Counted from the stretch's first letter, positions 11,101-24,108 are shown. The stretch is DNA of 64,000 nt from Pocillopora verrucosa (GCF_036669915.1 NC_089313.1:3792585-3856584); one strand, 5' to 3'. Numbers and translations: made by a program. Notes: generated from the letters alone by a model not told the origin.

Positions 11101-14100
11101 ATGGCGAACAGTGGGGTGGAAACGGATCTTTTGTCCGAAATACAGAACGCTTTTCTCAGCGAAAAACAAAATCTTGTAGTTCAAAACGTTGGAACTCAAT
11201 ATGATCCAGTCGAAGTTTGTCTGGACAGAAGTGTGGCCGAAACAGTCAATCATGTCTTCAAACACAAGGTAAGAGAAACGGACGAACGCTCTCGGGTACA
11301 GTTTGTACCTATTTATGTTCCGGATGATACGAGTATTGTAGCTTAATTATTGCGCCTGGCTTTGAACCAATCGCACGTTTACACTGTCTGCTGCAAAATT
11401 TTTTATTTTTTTTTAATTTAAAAAGTATTTTGATTGCCCATTTTTTTAGTTTTAAACTTTGACTCGTTGAAATTCCCGGCCACGACCAACGTAGGTTCGT
11501 TGCGTTATCAGTAATCATGTGTGTTGCTTGAGGGATTAATTTCACTCAGGAATTTCTCATTTTCATGCCTGTTAGTACCTTTAGAGTCATTTGAGATAAG
11601 GCATCAAAACCCCAGTGAAGTGAATGTGATTTGATGTTTGGGTGATTGGCATACATTGCACGATTATTTCTTTAGGACTCGATGTATATTTGAGTCAGTC
11701 AGTTGCATCATTAAGGTTTGTGAAGGACCCTCAACCAACTGTGATAAATCGCATTTTTCCCCATACTCTTTTTTTTATGAAGATGGGGAGAGATTTCATA
11801 CCTGAAACTCAACACTAATTTGGATTTTTGTCAGAATTAGTAGTTATTTATTACTGGTTGCAGGTACCAGTTTTGAAGAGAGTTTTTCTCCAAACAACAA
11901 AGATATTCGTGAGATATTTTGTTCCTGGTGCCATTCTTTGAGATTGGAACATTATGCCTTATATCATAAAAATTCTTAGCCCTTTCATTTCCAAAATCTC
12001 ATTAGTTTATCTCCTCACTGTCTTCCATAAAATTCTTAATGAGTTAGTTTGGAGAATTCTGTATTAGATCAATTAATAATCCTCTTCTTTATATTTTTGT
12101 TTATCCCAATCACTTCTCTGCTTGATATTGTACTGGTATTATAAGGATAAATTCTGTTTTGGTCACTCAGGGGACTTTTAAAAGGTTCAGTGTGATTTGA
12201 TTTTATGTTGGATATATTGAAATGTGAATGAGTAAGTGTGTTTTAGATGTTAAGGATAAAATACATACTTTATTAATATTTCAGGTCAATGAAGTTAAAC
12301 CAGTAACAAACCAAAGGGCATCTGGACGATGCTGGATATTTGCATTTTTGAATGCAATTCGCCAAAAATTTGTGCAACACTTTAACCTGGAAGACTTTGA
12401 GTTTAGTCAACAGTTTCTCTACTTCTGGGACAGAATTGAAAGGTCATATTTTTTCATAAATACTTATGAAGAACTGGCTCGCAAAGGGGAAGAACCTGAT
12501 GGGCGATTGATGATGTTTCTTTTGTCCAACCCTTTAAATGATGGTGGTCAGTGGGACATGCTTATCAACCTGGTGGAAAAGTATGGCCTGGTGCCAAAGG
12601 CAGTCTGGCCTGAAGCATTTACATCTAACAGGTCCATGAGATTCAGGAGGATAATCAATCACAAGGTATGCTATAAAAAACACAAAACTATGGTATGATC
12701 TCAAAGTTTGAAATCATGACCCCCACTTTTTCTATGAATTCAACATATTAATGATATAGCAGAGACAAAAAGGAATTCAAGTCAGGGGGTGTTGAGGAAA
12801 TTTGGAAAGGGTTCCAGATGCAGAAACATCTTGAAGGGTCTTTCTTTCCCCAGCTTCATTTGAATTGAATATTAAAACTGAATTTGTCCATTGCCATGGA
12901 CTGATCTTGCCCACTTGAGCTACTGACATCTGTACAGTCATGTAAGAACAGCTAGAGATGCATTGAAATCATTAGGAATTGAGAAGAAAGAGGGAGTTGT
13001 TGCACATAATTGGCCCATTCCATGCAGTAGTTAAGTAATTTCATATAACTGAAAGTCACAATGCATATGGAAGACAGTGTCAAATTGAGGGTGCTAAGAG
13101 GATGTTTCACATGACATGCACCACATAAGTTATAAAAGGACAATGATGTTGAAGTTTTTTTCCTGATTCACATGGAACAATTATACATACAATCACATAC
13201 ATATATCACAAGTTATATCATTTTTAAATAATGACTTCCCACATTAGCTGATAGACTCAGCATTCACTCTGTGAAAATAATCTCTTGTGAGAATCCAAAT
13301 GATGAACTAAGAAAAAAATAATGAAACAGCCACAAGAAATGTATACAAAATGTTTCCTTTGCTGTCATGCCTTGGTAGATGAAAAAATCTTATCTTTCCA
13401 CCATCCTGGTATCAAGCTTGCCCATGACTTAATGTTGTCTTTGCAGCTGCGAGAATATGCTGTGCAGCTTAAAGAACTGGTGGACAAGAAATGCAGTGAG
13501 GAGGAAATGAAACAAGCTAAGAAGAAAATGATGACAGAGGTGAAAAAAGTCATTTCTGTCTTGTCCTAGTTTACACCTTTGAGCTTCTTTTGATCAGATT
13601 CTCTCCAGGTTGATGTTGATAATAAAGATGCAGTGATTATTGATGTACCACAAGGACAGAGATTCTAATGGAAAGTTCTACTTATTTTGCTTATTCCATT
13701 TTTTTTTTTTTTTTACAATCTTAGGTATATAGGATAACAAGCATATGCCTTGGCACTCCACCCAAGAATTTTGAGTGGGAGTATATTGACAAAAGTAAAA
13801 AATATTGCAAACTTTCAGGATTAACTCCGCTTCAATTTTACAATGAGCATGTCAAACCAGTTTACAACCCGCTTGACAAGGTATGCAATGCACTTGTATA
13901 TGGACAATGATATGTTTAGCTCTTCCGATTGATCACCCCTGAATCACATAGTAAGGTCAAGAGAATGAAGAAAATGATCACCAACTAAAGATGCTTTAGA
14001 TTGTAAAACAAATTCTCCTCGTCAGCACCTTCAGAAATGTATAGAGAACAGTATGGAGAATATGCATGCTGATGTTAGGGTGTAAAGGGTTAATTGCTAT

Positions 14101-17100
14101 ACAGTCCAGTTTAAATGAATCATGTTCTGTGATAGAGCTTCTAGGTTACAGACTGGTTAACCTAAGCTTATTGTTTATTTAATTGTTATAATTCAGATCT
14201 TCATTATTGATTCTTAGCTTTTGATAACAGATCAGTGTTTATCACAATTTTGTTTTCTTCTTCAATAAACCAATGTCTTTTATGATTATAAAAATGGAAA
14301 GATTACTTTCTATTGAAGATTTTTCCCCAGACCCTAGCAATGCAACAGGAGATATACTGGCCCTAATGTTAACAAATGAACTTAACCCTTTTACCCTCAT
14401 ATCAAATTTGTTATTCTCCTTACTGTCAACCATACAATCTTGTTATGTTAGTTCAGAGAATTTAGTATTGAATCAACTAATTACCCCCAAATTGATATTT
14501 TCCTTTATTCTCGTCACTTACCTGGTTGATATTGTATTGATATTGTTGGGAGAAATTCTGTCTTGGTCACTCGGTCACTCGTGAGAGTTAAAGGATTAAA
14601 AGAGAACCAGTTGAGAAAGGATTTCACAGATTGAAAATGACCAAATCGGAAAAAATTGTACAACATTTTGTCATGATGAACGGAATGTGCTAATTTAGTT
14701 CCTTCAAGATAACCCTCACTGACCCTCCAGAGATCTTACCAATATTGTAGGCTTTAACCACTAGGTGATTTGATCTTTGTTACATACATGTATTACAGGT
14801 GTGCCTAGTGAACGACCCTCGAAATCCTTACAACAAACTGCTGACAGTAGAGTACCTCAGTAATATGGTGAATGGACGGCGTGTCTTATACAATAATCAA
14901 CCTGTGGAAGTTCTCAAGAAGTTGACAGCTGCGTCTCTTAAGGACAACGAGGTAAGGGATATGATATGTTTCCTTCTCTAAATGCACAAGTCAAGGGCTG
15001 CCTCTTGTTACCACTGTTGGTTTATTTACAGGCCCTTTTTGAATTTTGTTGTTTTTTTTCCCCTTGTAATGAACTAGTTGGCTAATGCATAAATTTGTTA
15101 GGAGTGTGCCATCAACCAATCAGAAAGTGGGCTGTGAGATAGTTTACTCACTCTGGTTGGCAGACGGAACTCAGTATTTATTTCAGTTTCCCCTCTTGCA
15201 GGGCCAGTCAATAAACTTAGAAAAGTAGTTATTTCCTTGATGTACAGTGTATTAAGTATGCTGTTTGATTCTTTACCATGAGGAGATGTTTGGATAAATT
15301 GGTATGCCAGAGGGAACAGCCTTGTTGCAAAAAAGTCTGATTAAAAGAAAAAAATGGACTACAAGGCAAAATGTTTCCCAGGTTGTGAGCAGTCACCAAT
15401 TGACTATTAGAGGTTTTTTTTCGTGAGCTGTTGTCACACATGAAGAACAACATGACTGCTATTAAAGTATTCTTGTCAATGGAAGTCAATTTTCTGTTGG
15501 TTTGGGAACCAGCTATTTTTTTTTTTTTTAATTATCAGTTTCGTACTTTTTTATTTGGAACTCTTAAGCACTGTGCACGTAAAGGTATAGTTAAGATAGT
15601 TTGTAGAGCATTGGCAAACACAACTTTCCAGTAAATCTCATTGCCTTTTTGAAGAAATTAACTAGTACTTTGTCTTTTCTTCAGGCAGTTTGGTTTGGAT
15701 GTGATGTTGACAAACATTTTGAAAGAAAGATTGGAGCACTTCATTTGGACATGTAAGTTTACAACGTTACTTTCATATTTACTTCTTTATCCGCAGTTCA
15801 CATGTATGATTTTCATATAATCTCAGTTATTTATTTATCACTTCATAGGTTTATTGTTGGCTTGTTGGCTCAGTTGGTAGAGCACTGCGCCGGTATCGCA
15901 GAGGTCATGTGTCCAAATCCCGTACAAGACTGAACTTTTTTCAGGCTTTATTTCCGTTACTGCTCAATTAGTGTTCATTACTGTGAATATCGCTTTCGTA
16001 TTCACCTCTTTATTAATTCTTCTTAATTGATTTTCATATATTCAAAGTTATTAGTGACATTCTTTTTTAGAAAGTTTGTTTTTGTGGCGTTAGAGAGTAA
16101 AACGACATGTTTCATATATAGAAAGATAAATAAATTAAGAAAGTTTATCAATAAGTTGATTATTTTTTTTTCTATACGTTGTTACACGGTTTCTGTCACT
16201 TTCTCTGTCTCTAGAAGCTTGACACTGTATATTTCCTGTTTTTTTCCTCTGCAGTCATAGCTATGAGTTGACATTTGGCATTTCCATGAAGTATTTAAAC
16301 AAAGCTCAGCGTTTGCTGTATGGTGGATCGCTCATGACCCATGCTATGGTGTTCACTGGATTTTCCTGGGAGGTGAGGATTGTCTGTTCCAAGCTTTCAG
16401 TTAGAAAAACAGCTGCGCGATAGCAAACAGCGGGACAGTATCGGCGGAGCGAAAAAACACGGCGGGGCTGGGTCGGATCATATGACGTTCGTCGATCGAC
16501 CTGACCCGAATCCCCTTCGTCTTTTTTTGTCCGTCGCTACTATAGCACTCCGTTTTACTTCCTAAACATCTGAACCATGCAACGGTGAGGAGCAAAACAA
16601 GGATGCAGTGAACTCTATGTACAAAACTGTTCTTGGACTTTTAATCCTCTCTTTGCCTCACGTCGACAAAGTGTTGAAATGTGTGGAGAGAAAGATAGCT
16701 CACAAAAGTGACCATGGTAAATTTTATTTCTTTAAAGCAGCATGGCGTACTTTCAAGAGAAGAGGTAGAAGAGACATTGTAAGGAGGAAATGATAAGGAT
16801 AGAGAAATAGGGTAAAAAGTTTGCGTGGGAAAACACTTGCTCTCAATTAAGACTGAAAAATCTGAAAAATGAACTACAAGAAGTCTTGGAGGAATATAAT
16901 CGCCTTTTACAATTTGTTCTTTCCTTGGATTTTCAGGAAAACACCAAAACTACAGACACTGAAGATCCTTTAAAACTAGTAGAGGAAGGTGCTGCAGTGG
17001 ACATTAAAACCATGAAATGGCGTGTGGAGAATTCCTGGGGTGATGAGAAAGATAAGCCAGGCTACCTTATGATGACGGACAGCTGGTACTCAGAATATGT

Positions 17101-17248
17101 CTATGAGGTTGTTATAGACAAGAAATATGTTCCGGATGATGTGTTGGGTGTCCTGCAACAGGAACCAATAGTGCTGCCTGCTTGGGATCCAATGGGGTCC
17201 CTGGCGTGTGTTTCGTGTGACAATGAGGTACAAATATCTCATTTGTAA
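11101..17248 (+). CDS. BLMH: Bleomycin hydrolase (C1B cysteine aminopeptidase)
   Basis: Eight exons with consistent phases: 11101-11268, 12285-12665, 13447-13539, 13725-13880, 14799-14951, 15685-15752, 16255-16372, 16937-17248; 482 residues (human about 455). The family is a cytosolic homohexameric aminopeptidase that trims peptides and inactivates bleomycin. The papain-fold active site is complete: Cys72 in NQRASGRCWIF, His369 in SLMTHAMVF, Asn411 in WRVENSWG. Family blocks NPLNDGGQWDML, YNKLLTVEYLSNMV, YNNQP and LPAWDPMG are present. An insert of about 16 residues precedes the Asn motif. After PAWDPMGSLA, where relatives end within a residue or two, 13 more residues follow; they run across a possible donor (GAG|GTACAA), so a further exon could replace the last six. 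Introns carry a SINE and several dispersed repeats. Confidence 0.93.
11975..12190. repeat. Dispersed non-autonomous repeat, copy 2 (BLMH intron 1)
   Basis: Begins near CCCTTTCATTTCC and ends with AAATTCTGTTTTGGTCACTC. It shares the series CTGCTTGATATTGTACTGGTAT...GGTCACTC with the copies at 14385 and 54500. Confidence 0.45.
13925..14095. repeat. Dispersed repeat, opposite orientation (BLMH intron 4)
   Basis: Contains GATCACCAACTAAAG and AAATTCTCCTCGTCAGCACC and ends in GTAAAGGGTTAA. The same segments recur at 20630-20740, showing that it is a dispersed element. Confidence 0.5.
14385..14600. repeat. Dispersed non-autonomous repeat, copy 3 (BLMH intron 4)
   Basis: Runs from TTAACCCTTTTACCC to GAGAGTTAAAGGATTAA. 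The ends are imperfect inverted repeats of each other, supporting a MITE-like nature. The same internal order occurs at 54500-54700. Confidence 0.5.
15866..15995 (+). mobile_element. tRNA-derived SINE in BLMH intron 6
   Basis: A tRNA-like head shows an A box (TTGGCTCAGTTGGTAGAGCA) and a B box (GGTCATGTGTCCAAATCCC). The body runs GACTGAACTTTTTTCAGGC to a tail with TTCATTACTGTGAATATCGC. The anticodon region is unlike a working tRNA and there is no 3' acceptor stem, so it is a SINE and not a tRNA gene. A close relative is at 19385. Confidence 0.75.
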
Positions 17249-17468
17249 TAATTAGTAATGATCCCTTGTATTGATAAGTTTGTATGGCACGTTTTCATAG
17301 TATTTAGAAAATATGTATCTCATTTGTGATGATTAGATAATTCACTATTATTCTTATTGATAATATTGTAACGCACGTTTTTATGATATGCAGCAAATGT
17401 TGAGTGGATAGAGGGTGATCTCATAATTATTTTCCTGGGCGTTCCGGCTGACGATTACATGCCACGTA

Positions 17469-17560
17469 TTTGATCGAATAAGCGCCCACGCGAATAAGCG
17501 CCCTTCACGGAACAAGCGCCCACCCCTCCGGCTATAATGTCAAATAAGCGCCCCCCTCCC
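17469..17560. repeat. Short repeat array of AATAAGCGCCC
   Basis: The motif AATAAGCGCCC (or ACAAGCGCCC) occurs four times within about 90 bp at irregular spacing, followed by a C-rich run. Open frames across it are by-products of the repeat. Confidence 0.6.
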
Positions 17561-19099
17561 CCTCCTCCCTCACTTTCTTTAAAAAAAAGTAGGGATTCAA
17601 GAATATCTAGCCATGAAAATTCAAGAAGGAAAGTAACTTGGAAGGCAAGTTTTAACTTTTTTTGTCGAGATAACAAAATAAAGGTAAACAAGTTTACATT
17701 TCAGAACTTTGCGTCACGGACTTTTACACTGAGTTCAGGTGGTGATAGACCAAACAACTTCAACATTCTTCGAGATAGATAGCTCCTTGGTACTGGAAAA
17801 AAAAACTGCTTCACATTTTGACTTCAGATCGTATAAGCCCCTTGGTTTCTGGAGAACCCTTGCCATTTATTAAAATATTGTTTTTAACAAGTATTGTAAA
17901 ATTACTAATTTCGTGACGTCATTTTATGTTTTCTCTCCCTGTGAAAATTGTGTTTAAAATATCATTACCGTAAAGAATACATGTTGTTCTTTCAGACAGT
18001 AAAAAATAAGAGATCAATAGGAAAAGATGTAAGTACGAGACCTGCAATGTAGATGGTAATATCGGATGAAAAAGGAGAATTATAGTGAAGCAGCTGACCG
18101 AAGCATTATTGCGAAACATGGTGGCCTTTGGCTCGATTTAACCGATATCGAAGTCGTTCGGAACCAAATTCAGACAAACCTACGGCTCTCAGCCTATATC
18201 AGAGTTTTGTAGTTAAAAAAAAAAAAACAGCTTTCTTGTGAGAACCAGATGTTGACAATGAATGCATTGTTAGGGACTGAGTAATTGGCATGCTGACTGC
18301 AGTAATAAAACTGGAAAAAATGATTGCTTTTTAAGCACATACTCGGGTGGATTTGTAATTACTTATAGTTTTACCTGATTGCAGTTTAGGCTGTGGGATG
18401 TCTGTCTTTTCTTTATCTTTTATACAATTTTTTCCTGATTGAATTTTCTACCCTTGGTGATGAAAATTGTATTTATTTGATTATGTTATATGACCGATAA
18501 TTGACGGTTGTAGCTACAAGCTGTCGTGAGCAAGGATTCTCTAAGGTAGATCTGTAGGGGGCCATGAAATCGTCATTTCTGCCCCTGTCGTTTAACAGTT
18601 GGTAATCATGGACTGTAATTGTACCAACGCTGGTACCCATAAGCTCCCAGCTCGGTTTTTTTTTTTTTTTCTTTTTTTTTTACCTTCTCCCTCTTCAGTC
18701 CCTAAAAAAGCGTGTGAGGAATGCTCGGCCGAAGGTGCTATTTGCCCCCCAAAACAGTGAACTTGTACCTCTCAGTCATGAGATGCTAATGATGTTGTAC
18801 GTTTGTGTTTGAGGAAAAAAAAAACAACTGCATATCGATAATAAAAAGAGAAACTTCTGTCACTAAATTGTCATTAATGCTTTATTTGTGCCCTAGACTA
18901 CATGTTCAGTCGAAATAACAGAGTATACTGGCAACTTCAAATCTATCCTCTGAAGCTTGTCTCTCGTTGACGATTGAAGTAACTTGTGCCTCCTTCGCCA
19001 CCTTGCTTTGCTTAGAGCGCTGAAACATAATGATAATGTTAATTTTAAAATTAATTTGTTTAAGTAAAACTGTGGAATGAGTAAATAGTAACAGTACAA

Positions 19100-19330
19100 T
19101 ATAATAGCGGAGCTCGCAGAGCGTAGCCCCATAATTATACAAAATAGTAACCCATCAAGCCGAAAAAATTTGGATGTACGACCGTACGACTGTACAAGGT
19201 GCTACTTTTGACATGTGTGGTCAACTGTACCGCGGGCACGCCAACGCCTCGGCTTTGTTCAGTAGTCCAGTGGTCAGTGCACTGTCCAAAGGTGCCGCGC
19301 TCTACCAGCTGAGATAACAAGCCCACTGGG
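19100..19330 (-). mobile_element. tRNA-derived SINE, minus strand
   Basis: Read on the minus strand it begins GGGCTTGTTATCTCAGCTGG with an A box (CAGCTGGTAGAGCGCGGC). It ends with GGGGCTACGCTCTGCGAGCT before an AT-rich tail. The head resembles the one at 15866 but the body differs, so it is a different subfamily. Confidence 0.6.
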
Positions 19331-19384
19331 AGCTGGTCACTACGTTGGTTCCAAATATATTGTAGATTAAGAAATGAATATGGA

Positions 19385-19560
19385 AGCGATCAGTTGGTAG
19401 AGCACTGCACCGGTATCGCACGGGTCATAAGTTCAAATCCCTACGGGCCTGAATTTTTTTCAGGCCTATTTTTGTCACTACTACTTAAGTTTGGTGTTCA
19501 TTACTGCGAAGATCGCTTCCATATTCATTTCACTATCCGTAGTTCACATTTACAGTATTT
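19385..19560 (+). mobile_element. tRNA-derived SINE
   Basis: A box GATCAGTTGGTAGAGCACTG and B box GGTCATAAGTTCAAATCCC are followed by CCTGAATTTTTTTCAGGCC and a tail with TTCATTACTGCGAAGATCGC. Same family as the copy in BLMH intron 6. Confidence 0.75.
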
Positions 19561-20564
19561 AGTATAACCATAATAACAATGATGACATTATAACCACTAA
19601 CAGTGATAATAATTAATGATGATAGTAGGCTTGATCAGAGCATTCAAGGATGATAAAATTCCTGTTTCAACCTAATTAAAAGTTCATTTTTAGCGAGAAT
19701 TCCGGTAATTTTGCTTCAACTCTTTTCGTACGGAATGTGTTTTAAGCACAGTTTCGTGCTGAGACGTTGGGGTCATTAAGGCACTGAATCATTCATGCTC
19801 AAAATTTACAAAAATTATTTCTGTCATGCAGTCAAACTGGAACATTTTCTGGTAATGACGTACTATCTGAACAAGATGCAATGCGACTGCATTATATCTC
19901 GTCCGGAATATTTGCTGGTGATGACAAACAGTTTGACAAATTAAAGTTTCTTACGTGTTTCGGCAAAAACGGGGTTACGGATTGTCATCGTGGGTTTATA
20001 CATTTTCTATATGAGATACAATCGTTTGTGTCACAATGCATTAATTTCGTCGCGTTTCAAATTTATACTGCGAGACCCATTCAGGCGATTTGTATAAGAC
20101 TTGGAACAGTACCATAGAAATTACAGAAGAATGGATGCCGATGATCAAAAATACAACATCGGAAGTGCCGTGCCACAGCACGCAAGGATAGACATAGCTG
20201 GCTGCTTGGCTGCAAATTAATTTAAAGCAATAACGATGGTACTTCTTCTAAAAAAAATGAATCTTTAATATATTCTGACTGGGAATGTTCTCTAGCATAA
20301 AAAAAAAACCTGAAGGTATCAGTATTATTTTGTGTAAAAAAAAACCTGTTCACACATAAAGATACACTCGATTATTTTGTGATTATGGTACATACCTAGC
20401 CGTAAAGGTAGTGATAATCACCAACTCGTATTTGCTGTTGATACAAATCAAGAGAAACGGAAATAATTTTCTTACTGATCGTTTTTTGAAAAATGAAGAA
20501 GAATTGGAGAAAATATCGAGACAGATAACGAGAACTTAAATCATGAGATCTTAGTATCTTTCTT

Positions 20565-20740
20565 AGTCCTTTGACCCTCAAGAATGACCAGCAACTAATT
20601 TCTCCTAACAGTATCACCCCTCAATAGCACATTAAGTTATGAGAATACAAGAAATGATCACCAACTAAAGGAGTTCCTGATTGTTGATCAAATTCTCCTC
20701 GTCAGCACCCTAGGGGAACAGAGTGGAGAAAATGCATACT
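20565..20740. repeat. Dispersed repeat, same family as 13925
   Basis: Shares GATCACCAACTAAAG and CAAATTCTCCTCGTCAGCACC with the BLMH intron 4 copy. It lies about 100 bp downstream of the stop codon of peptide gene D. Confidence 0.5.
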
Positions 20741-20836
20741 GATGTTGGGGAGAGTTCGTCCTTTTTTCGTCACAGAGCCTTTCAACTAATACTGATCCCA
20801 ACAGTATGCCAAACACTTGTCACACATGAATTTAGT

Positions 20837-22537
20837 TTACGGCTTAGCCGAACGTAGCTCACGTAAGACCTCTTTGAAATTTAGCTCCCAGAGCAACTCA
20901 TCGTTAACTCTCAGAACCTGACGTCTGAATCCTCGAGGGGGAGGGGGGTGGGGGCTTTCTATTAGTTCTTTGATTGGAGGAAAATCGAAGAATCCAAAAA
21001 ACGCTGGGTCATAGCAAATATTATGAAGCAGATATGATAAAACAACTTATTTCCTGCGCTTTAATGGCTGGTTGACAGGAGCAGTGACAAATACCGAAAA
21101 ACAATTAATTGCTTACCTCTGTACCGACGGTTTGATCAGACTTAGAAGATGTTGCGTCCCTGAAATGGGTGGTTGAGTAGAACAAAGTTTTGATGATACT
21201 CAAGAAAGACATTTCTATTTGAGTTTTAACTATTTGAATAGTTAGAAATATAGAGCATTTATCGCTGAATTTCGAATGCTATCAAGTATTTCTTGATTCG
21301 TTTACTGCTTCATTTCGATATATGATCTGTGATTGTCCAGAAAACTTGCGCCTACTACTACTCTATCAGGTGTAAAAATTAAACCAAATGCGACTTGATC
21401 ACTTGAGTTTTTCCATGCTTCAAAGCGTTTCCTTGTTTTGATTCTGTGTTCTAACTGGCTCCTTGTGATTGGTCGTGGTACTTAATTCTGGTTTCCTGAT
21501 CTCAGTCAGACTGTGTTGTGTGACCTGTCAGGTTACTTTGTGTTGTGTTTGAGCAGAGAACAACGATTTTAAAGAACGTGAAGGAGCTTTAATTGCTAGA
21601 TACACAACTGCTTACTTACTTAACTTAACCTAACCCAAAAAACATAGACAACTAATTACATATTTATACTGCCGCTGCATAACATTACGTAATGAAAGGC
21701 GATCACAAGTTCACAATACATGATGAACACTGATTTTAGGGCCTATTTACAATCGACACCACACTTTGGGCTTTTACAGAAACTCTTTATGTTGTGAATG
21801 TGCAGTGATTCCGGAAGTATGAGTTTACCTGTAATCCGGTTCCTCAATCTTTACCCATCAAGGTTTCCTATTTTGATTAATTTTACCTCCTCTGCTTTAT
21901 TTCGCATAGAACCCAGCTGATGATTTGAATTCTCTTTCAAGTGGCAATTTTTTCTTTTATGTGTCGCAGGAATAAGAGAAAAATCCTAACTTTTCTCCTT
22001 TGAAGGCATAAAAATTTTCAACGAAAGGAAACTTCCCATAACAACCAGTGGCTGCAAGATCCTTCGGGCGTCTAAAAATGGTATGTCTTCTGGAAACATT
22101 AGCTGGTTTTCACTGCTGACTGAAAGGAGGTTGTAGCCTTCATATGCCACTTGTCCTACCCAACGTTAACTTCTTTAAGGTTTTGGTTTGCAGTAACCAA
22201 ACATTATTTGATTGATATACGAGTCTGATCACGTTCAGAAGGCTTCTGCTCCTACTTACCTGTCAGTCGTGGCCTGTTCGGTTTCCACTGTATCTCCCCT
22301 CTTGTCAATAAAAAAATTAAAGAAGAAAATAAAATGAGATATTTAGATCAGAATGATCTGCATTCAAAGCTTAGATCACACGGTCCTTTTACGGAACTCA
22401 AATAAGTTGAATCAAGATGATTTTGGCGCTCGCGAAACAATGAAAAGTCGTACCTGCAACTTCTGCGTCGATGTGACTTGAAAAACTGCAAGAAGAATGA
22501 ATAACGCAAAATTGAAAGAAATCGCACGGCGGAACAT
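20837..22537 (-). CDS. Secreted peptide precursor D (unrecognised family)
   Basis: Four exons: 22537-22454, 22300-22260, 21159-21117 and 20917-20837, all GT-AG and in phase, 82 residues. Exon 1 encodes a signal peptide (MFRRAISFNFALFILLAVF...). Exons 2-3 (41 and 43 bp) give a Thr/Ser/Asp/Glu-rich pro-region. Exon 4, behind a long C/T tract, gives a cysteine-free helix-prone C-terminal peptide (NDELLWELNFKEVLREL) ending in KP. Unlike its relatives it has no Lys-Arg site before this peptide, so it may be processed differently or act uncut. Exon sizes and phases match gene A closely (its exon 3 is also 43 bp), and the 5' leader AGAGGCATCATG is almost identical to that of gene C. Role unknown; a host-defence, signalling or venom peptide are all possible. 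Confidence 0.6.
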
Positions 22538-23244
22538 GATGCCTCTAACGCAAATGCGAAAGAGACAGTCGAAGTTTTTCTGTGAAACGTATGCTGTCTT
22601 GAAGCAGTTTTAAAAACTGTTAGTGCACGATAAGTTAAGACTGTATAGAGAAGGTCTCTGAAATAAAGTTATCTATGTGCGAGGATCTTTAAATTAAATT
22701 TCTCTGATTCTGTTCAGTCATTTGTTGAGGAGGGACAAACTAATTTAACTATCGATGATGAAACAGAGATATTGAAGGTTCCCTTTGTGAGAATATTCTA
22801 TACGTTTTTAACTGATATCATTCATTTGCTAACTCTAATATAATTTTGTTAGAAAAGGCCTTTTAACTCAGTAAATAAAACTATGATAGCTGACTGTGCA
22901 ACTTAAGAAGTTTTGGGTATGCATTGAAACAAGGCCACACGGACAGAATTTTCGAGAGGGGGTTGCGTTTTTTATATACGACGATGCAAAGCCAGCAGGA
23001 CTCTGACTGATATAGATCTATGAGTGGGTTCCACAACTTTGTTTTCATTCATTTCCTTGTCAGCAAGCTGCTCAATACAAACTGAATGAGATATGTAGTT
23101 CCTCTCATTGGTGCCCCTGCACCCTAAAACATGCTGAAGTATTGAGAAACTAGCGATTTGACCTTGACACGTCCAGCAACGTTGTGACAAAACTGTGTTC
23201 GCGTTCAACGAGTAGGTCGTGATTTCATTGTTTTTCAACAACCT

Positions 23245-24108
23245 TGATTGGCTGATTTTTAATTTTTTGGAATCTATTGTTCTGACTTCTGTCTCGTTTT
23301 CATTGTGTGGATGTTGTTGGCTTGAGTAGAAGCCCAGCAGGGTTTGGTTGACTTTTAATTTGTTAGAATCTACTGTTCTGACTTCTGTTTGGTTTTCATT
23401 GTGTAGATGTTGTCAGCTTAAGTAGATACCCTGCAGGGCTTGGTTGACTTTTAATTTGTTAGAATCTTCTGTTCTGACTTCTGTTTGGTTTTCATTGTGT
23501 AGATGTTGTCGGCATAAGTAGATACCCTGCAGGGTTTGGTTGACTTTTAATTTGTTAGAATCTTCTGTTCTGACTTCTGTTTGGTTTTCATTGTGTGAAT
23601 GTTGTCAGCTTAAGTAGATACCCTGCAGGGTTTGGTTGACTTTTAATTTGTTAGAATCTACTGTTCTGACTTCTGTTTGGTTTTCATTGTGTGAATGTTG
23701 TCAGCTTAAGTAGATACCCTGCAGGGTTTGGTTGACTTTTAATTTGTTAGAATCTACTGTTCTGACTTCTGTTTGGTTTTCATTGTGTGAATGTTGTCAG
23801 CTTGAGTAGATACCCTGCAGGGTTTGGTTGACTTTTAATTTGTTAAAATCTACTGTTCTGACTTCTGTTTGGTTTTCATTGTGTGAATGTTGTCAGCTTG
23901 AGTAGATACCCTGCAGGGTTTGGTTGACTTTTAATTTGTTAGAATCTACTGTTCTGACTTCTGTTTGGTTTTCATTGTGTAGATGTTGTCGGCTTAAGTA
24001 GATACCCTGCAGGGTTTGGTTGACTTTTAATATGTTAGAATCTACTGTTCTGACTTCTGTTTGGTTTTCATTGTGTGGAGGTCGTCGGCGTAAGTAGAAG
24101 CCCAGCAG
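23245..24108. repeat. Minisatellite, nine tandem 96-bp units
   Basis: Unit starts fall exactly every 96 bp from 23245, for example 23341, 23437, 23533 and on to 24013. Each inner unit ends GATACCCTGCAG (a PstI site), and carries TTCTGACTTCTGTTTGGTTT. The first and last units instead end GAAGCCCAGCAG. Inner units differ at only a few positions. The length is a multiple of three but every frame contains stops, so it is not a coding repeat. Confidence 0.95.

Larger units (their letters stand above)
17249..20836. other. Intergenic region between BLMH and peptide gene D
   Basis: No supported gene. Contains the BLMH 3' region (AATAAA near 17676), the AAGCGCCC array, two tRNA-derived SINEs in opposite orientation (19100-19330 and 19385-19560) and a dispersed repeat at 20565-20740. 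The open frame at 19881-20117 shows no splice context or recognisable motif. Confidence 0.5.

Noticed and set aside
10963-11265. 100-codon minus-strand frame across the BLMH start
   Set aside because: Most of it is the antisense of BLMH exon 1; only the 25-bp segment at 10989-11013 has splice support.
15866-15945. tRNA gene
   Set aside because: A and B boxes are present but there is no acceptor stem or sound anticodon arm, and a related copy with the same tail is at 19385; it is a SINE.
17455-17782. Two overlapping frames with proline or glycine runs
   Set aside because: They arise from the AAGCGCCC array and the adjoining C-rich tract.
23245-24108. CRISPR-like array
   Set aside because: The whole 96-bp unit repeats without variable spacers in a eukaryotic context; it is a minisatellite.
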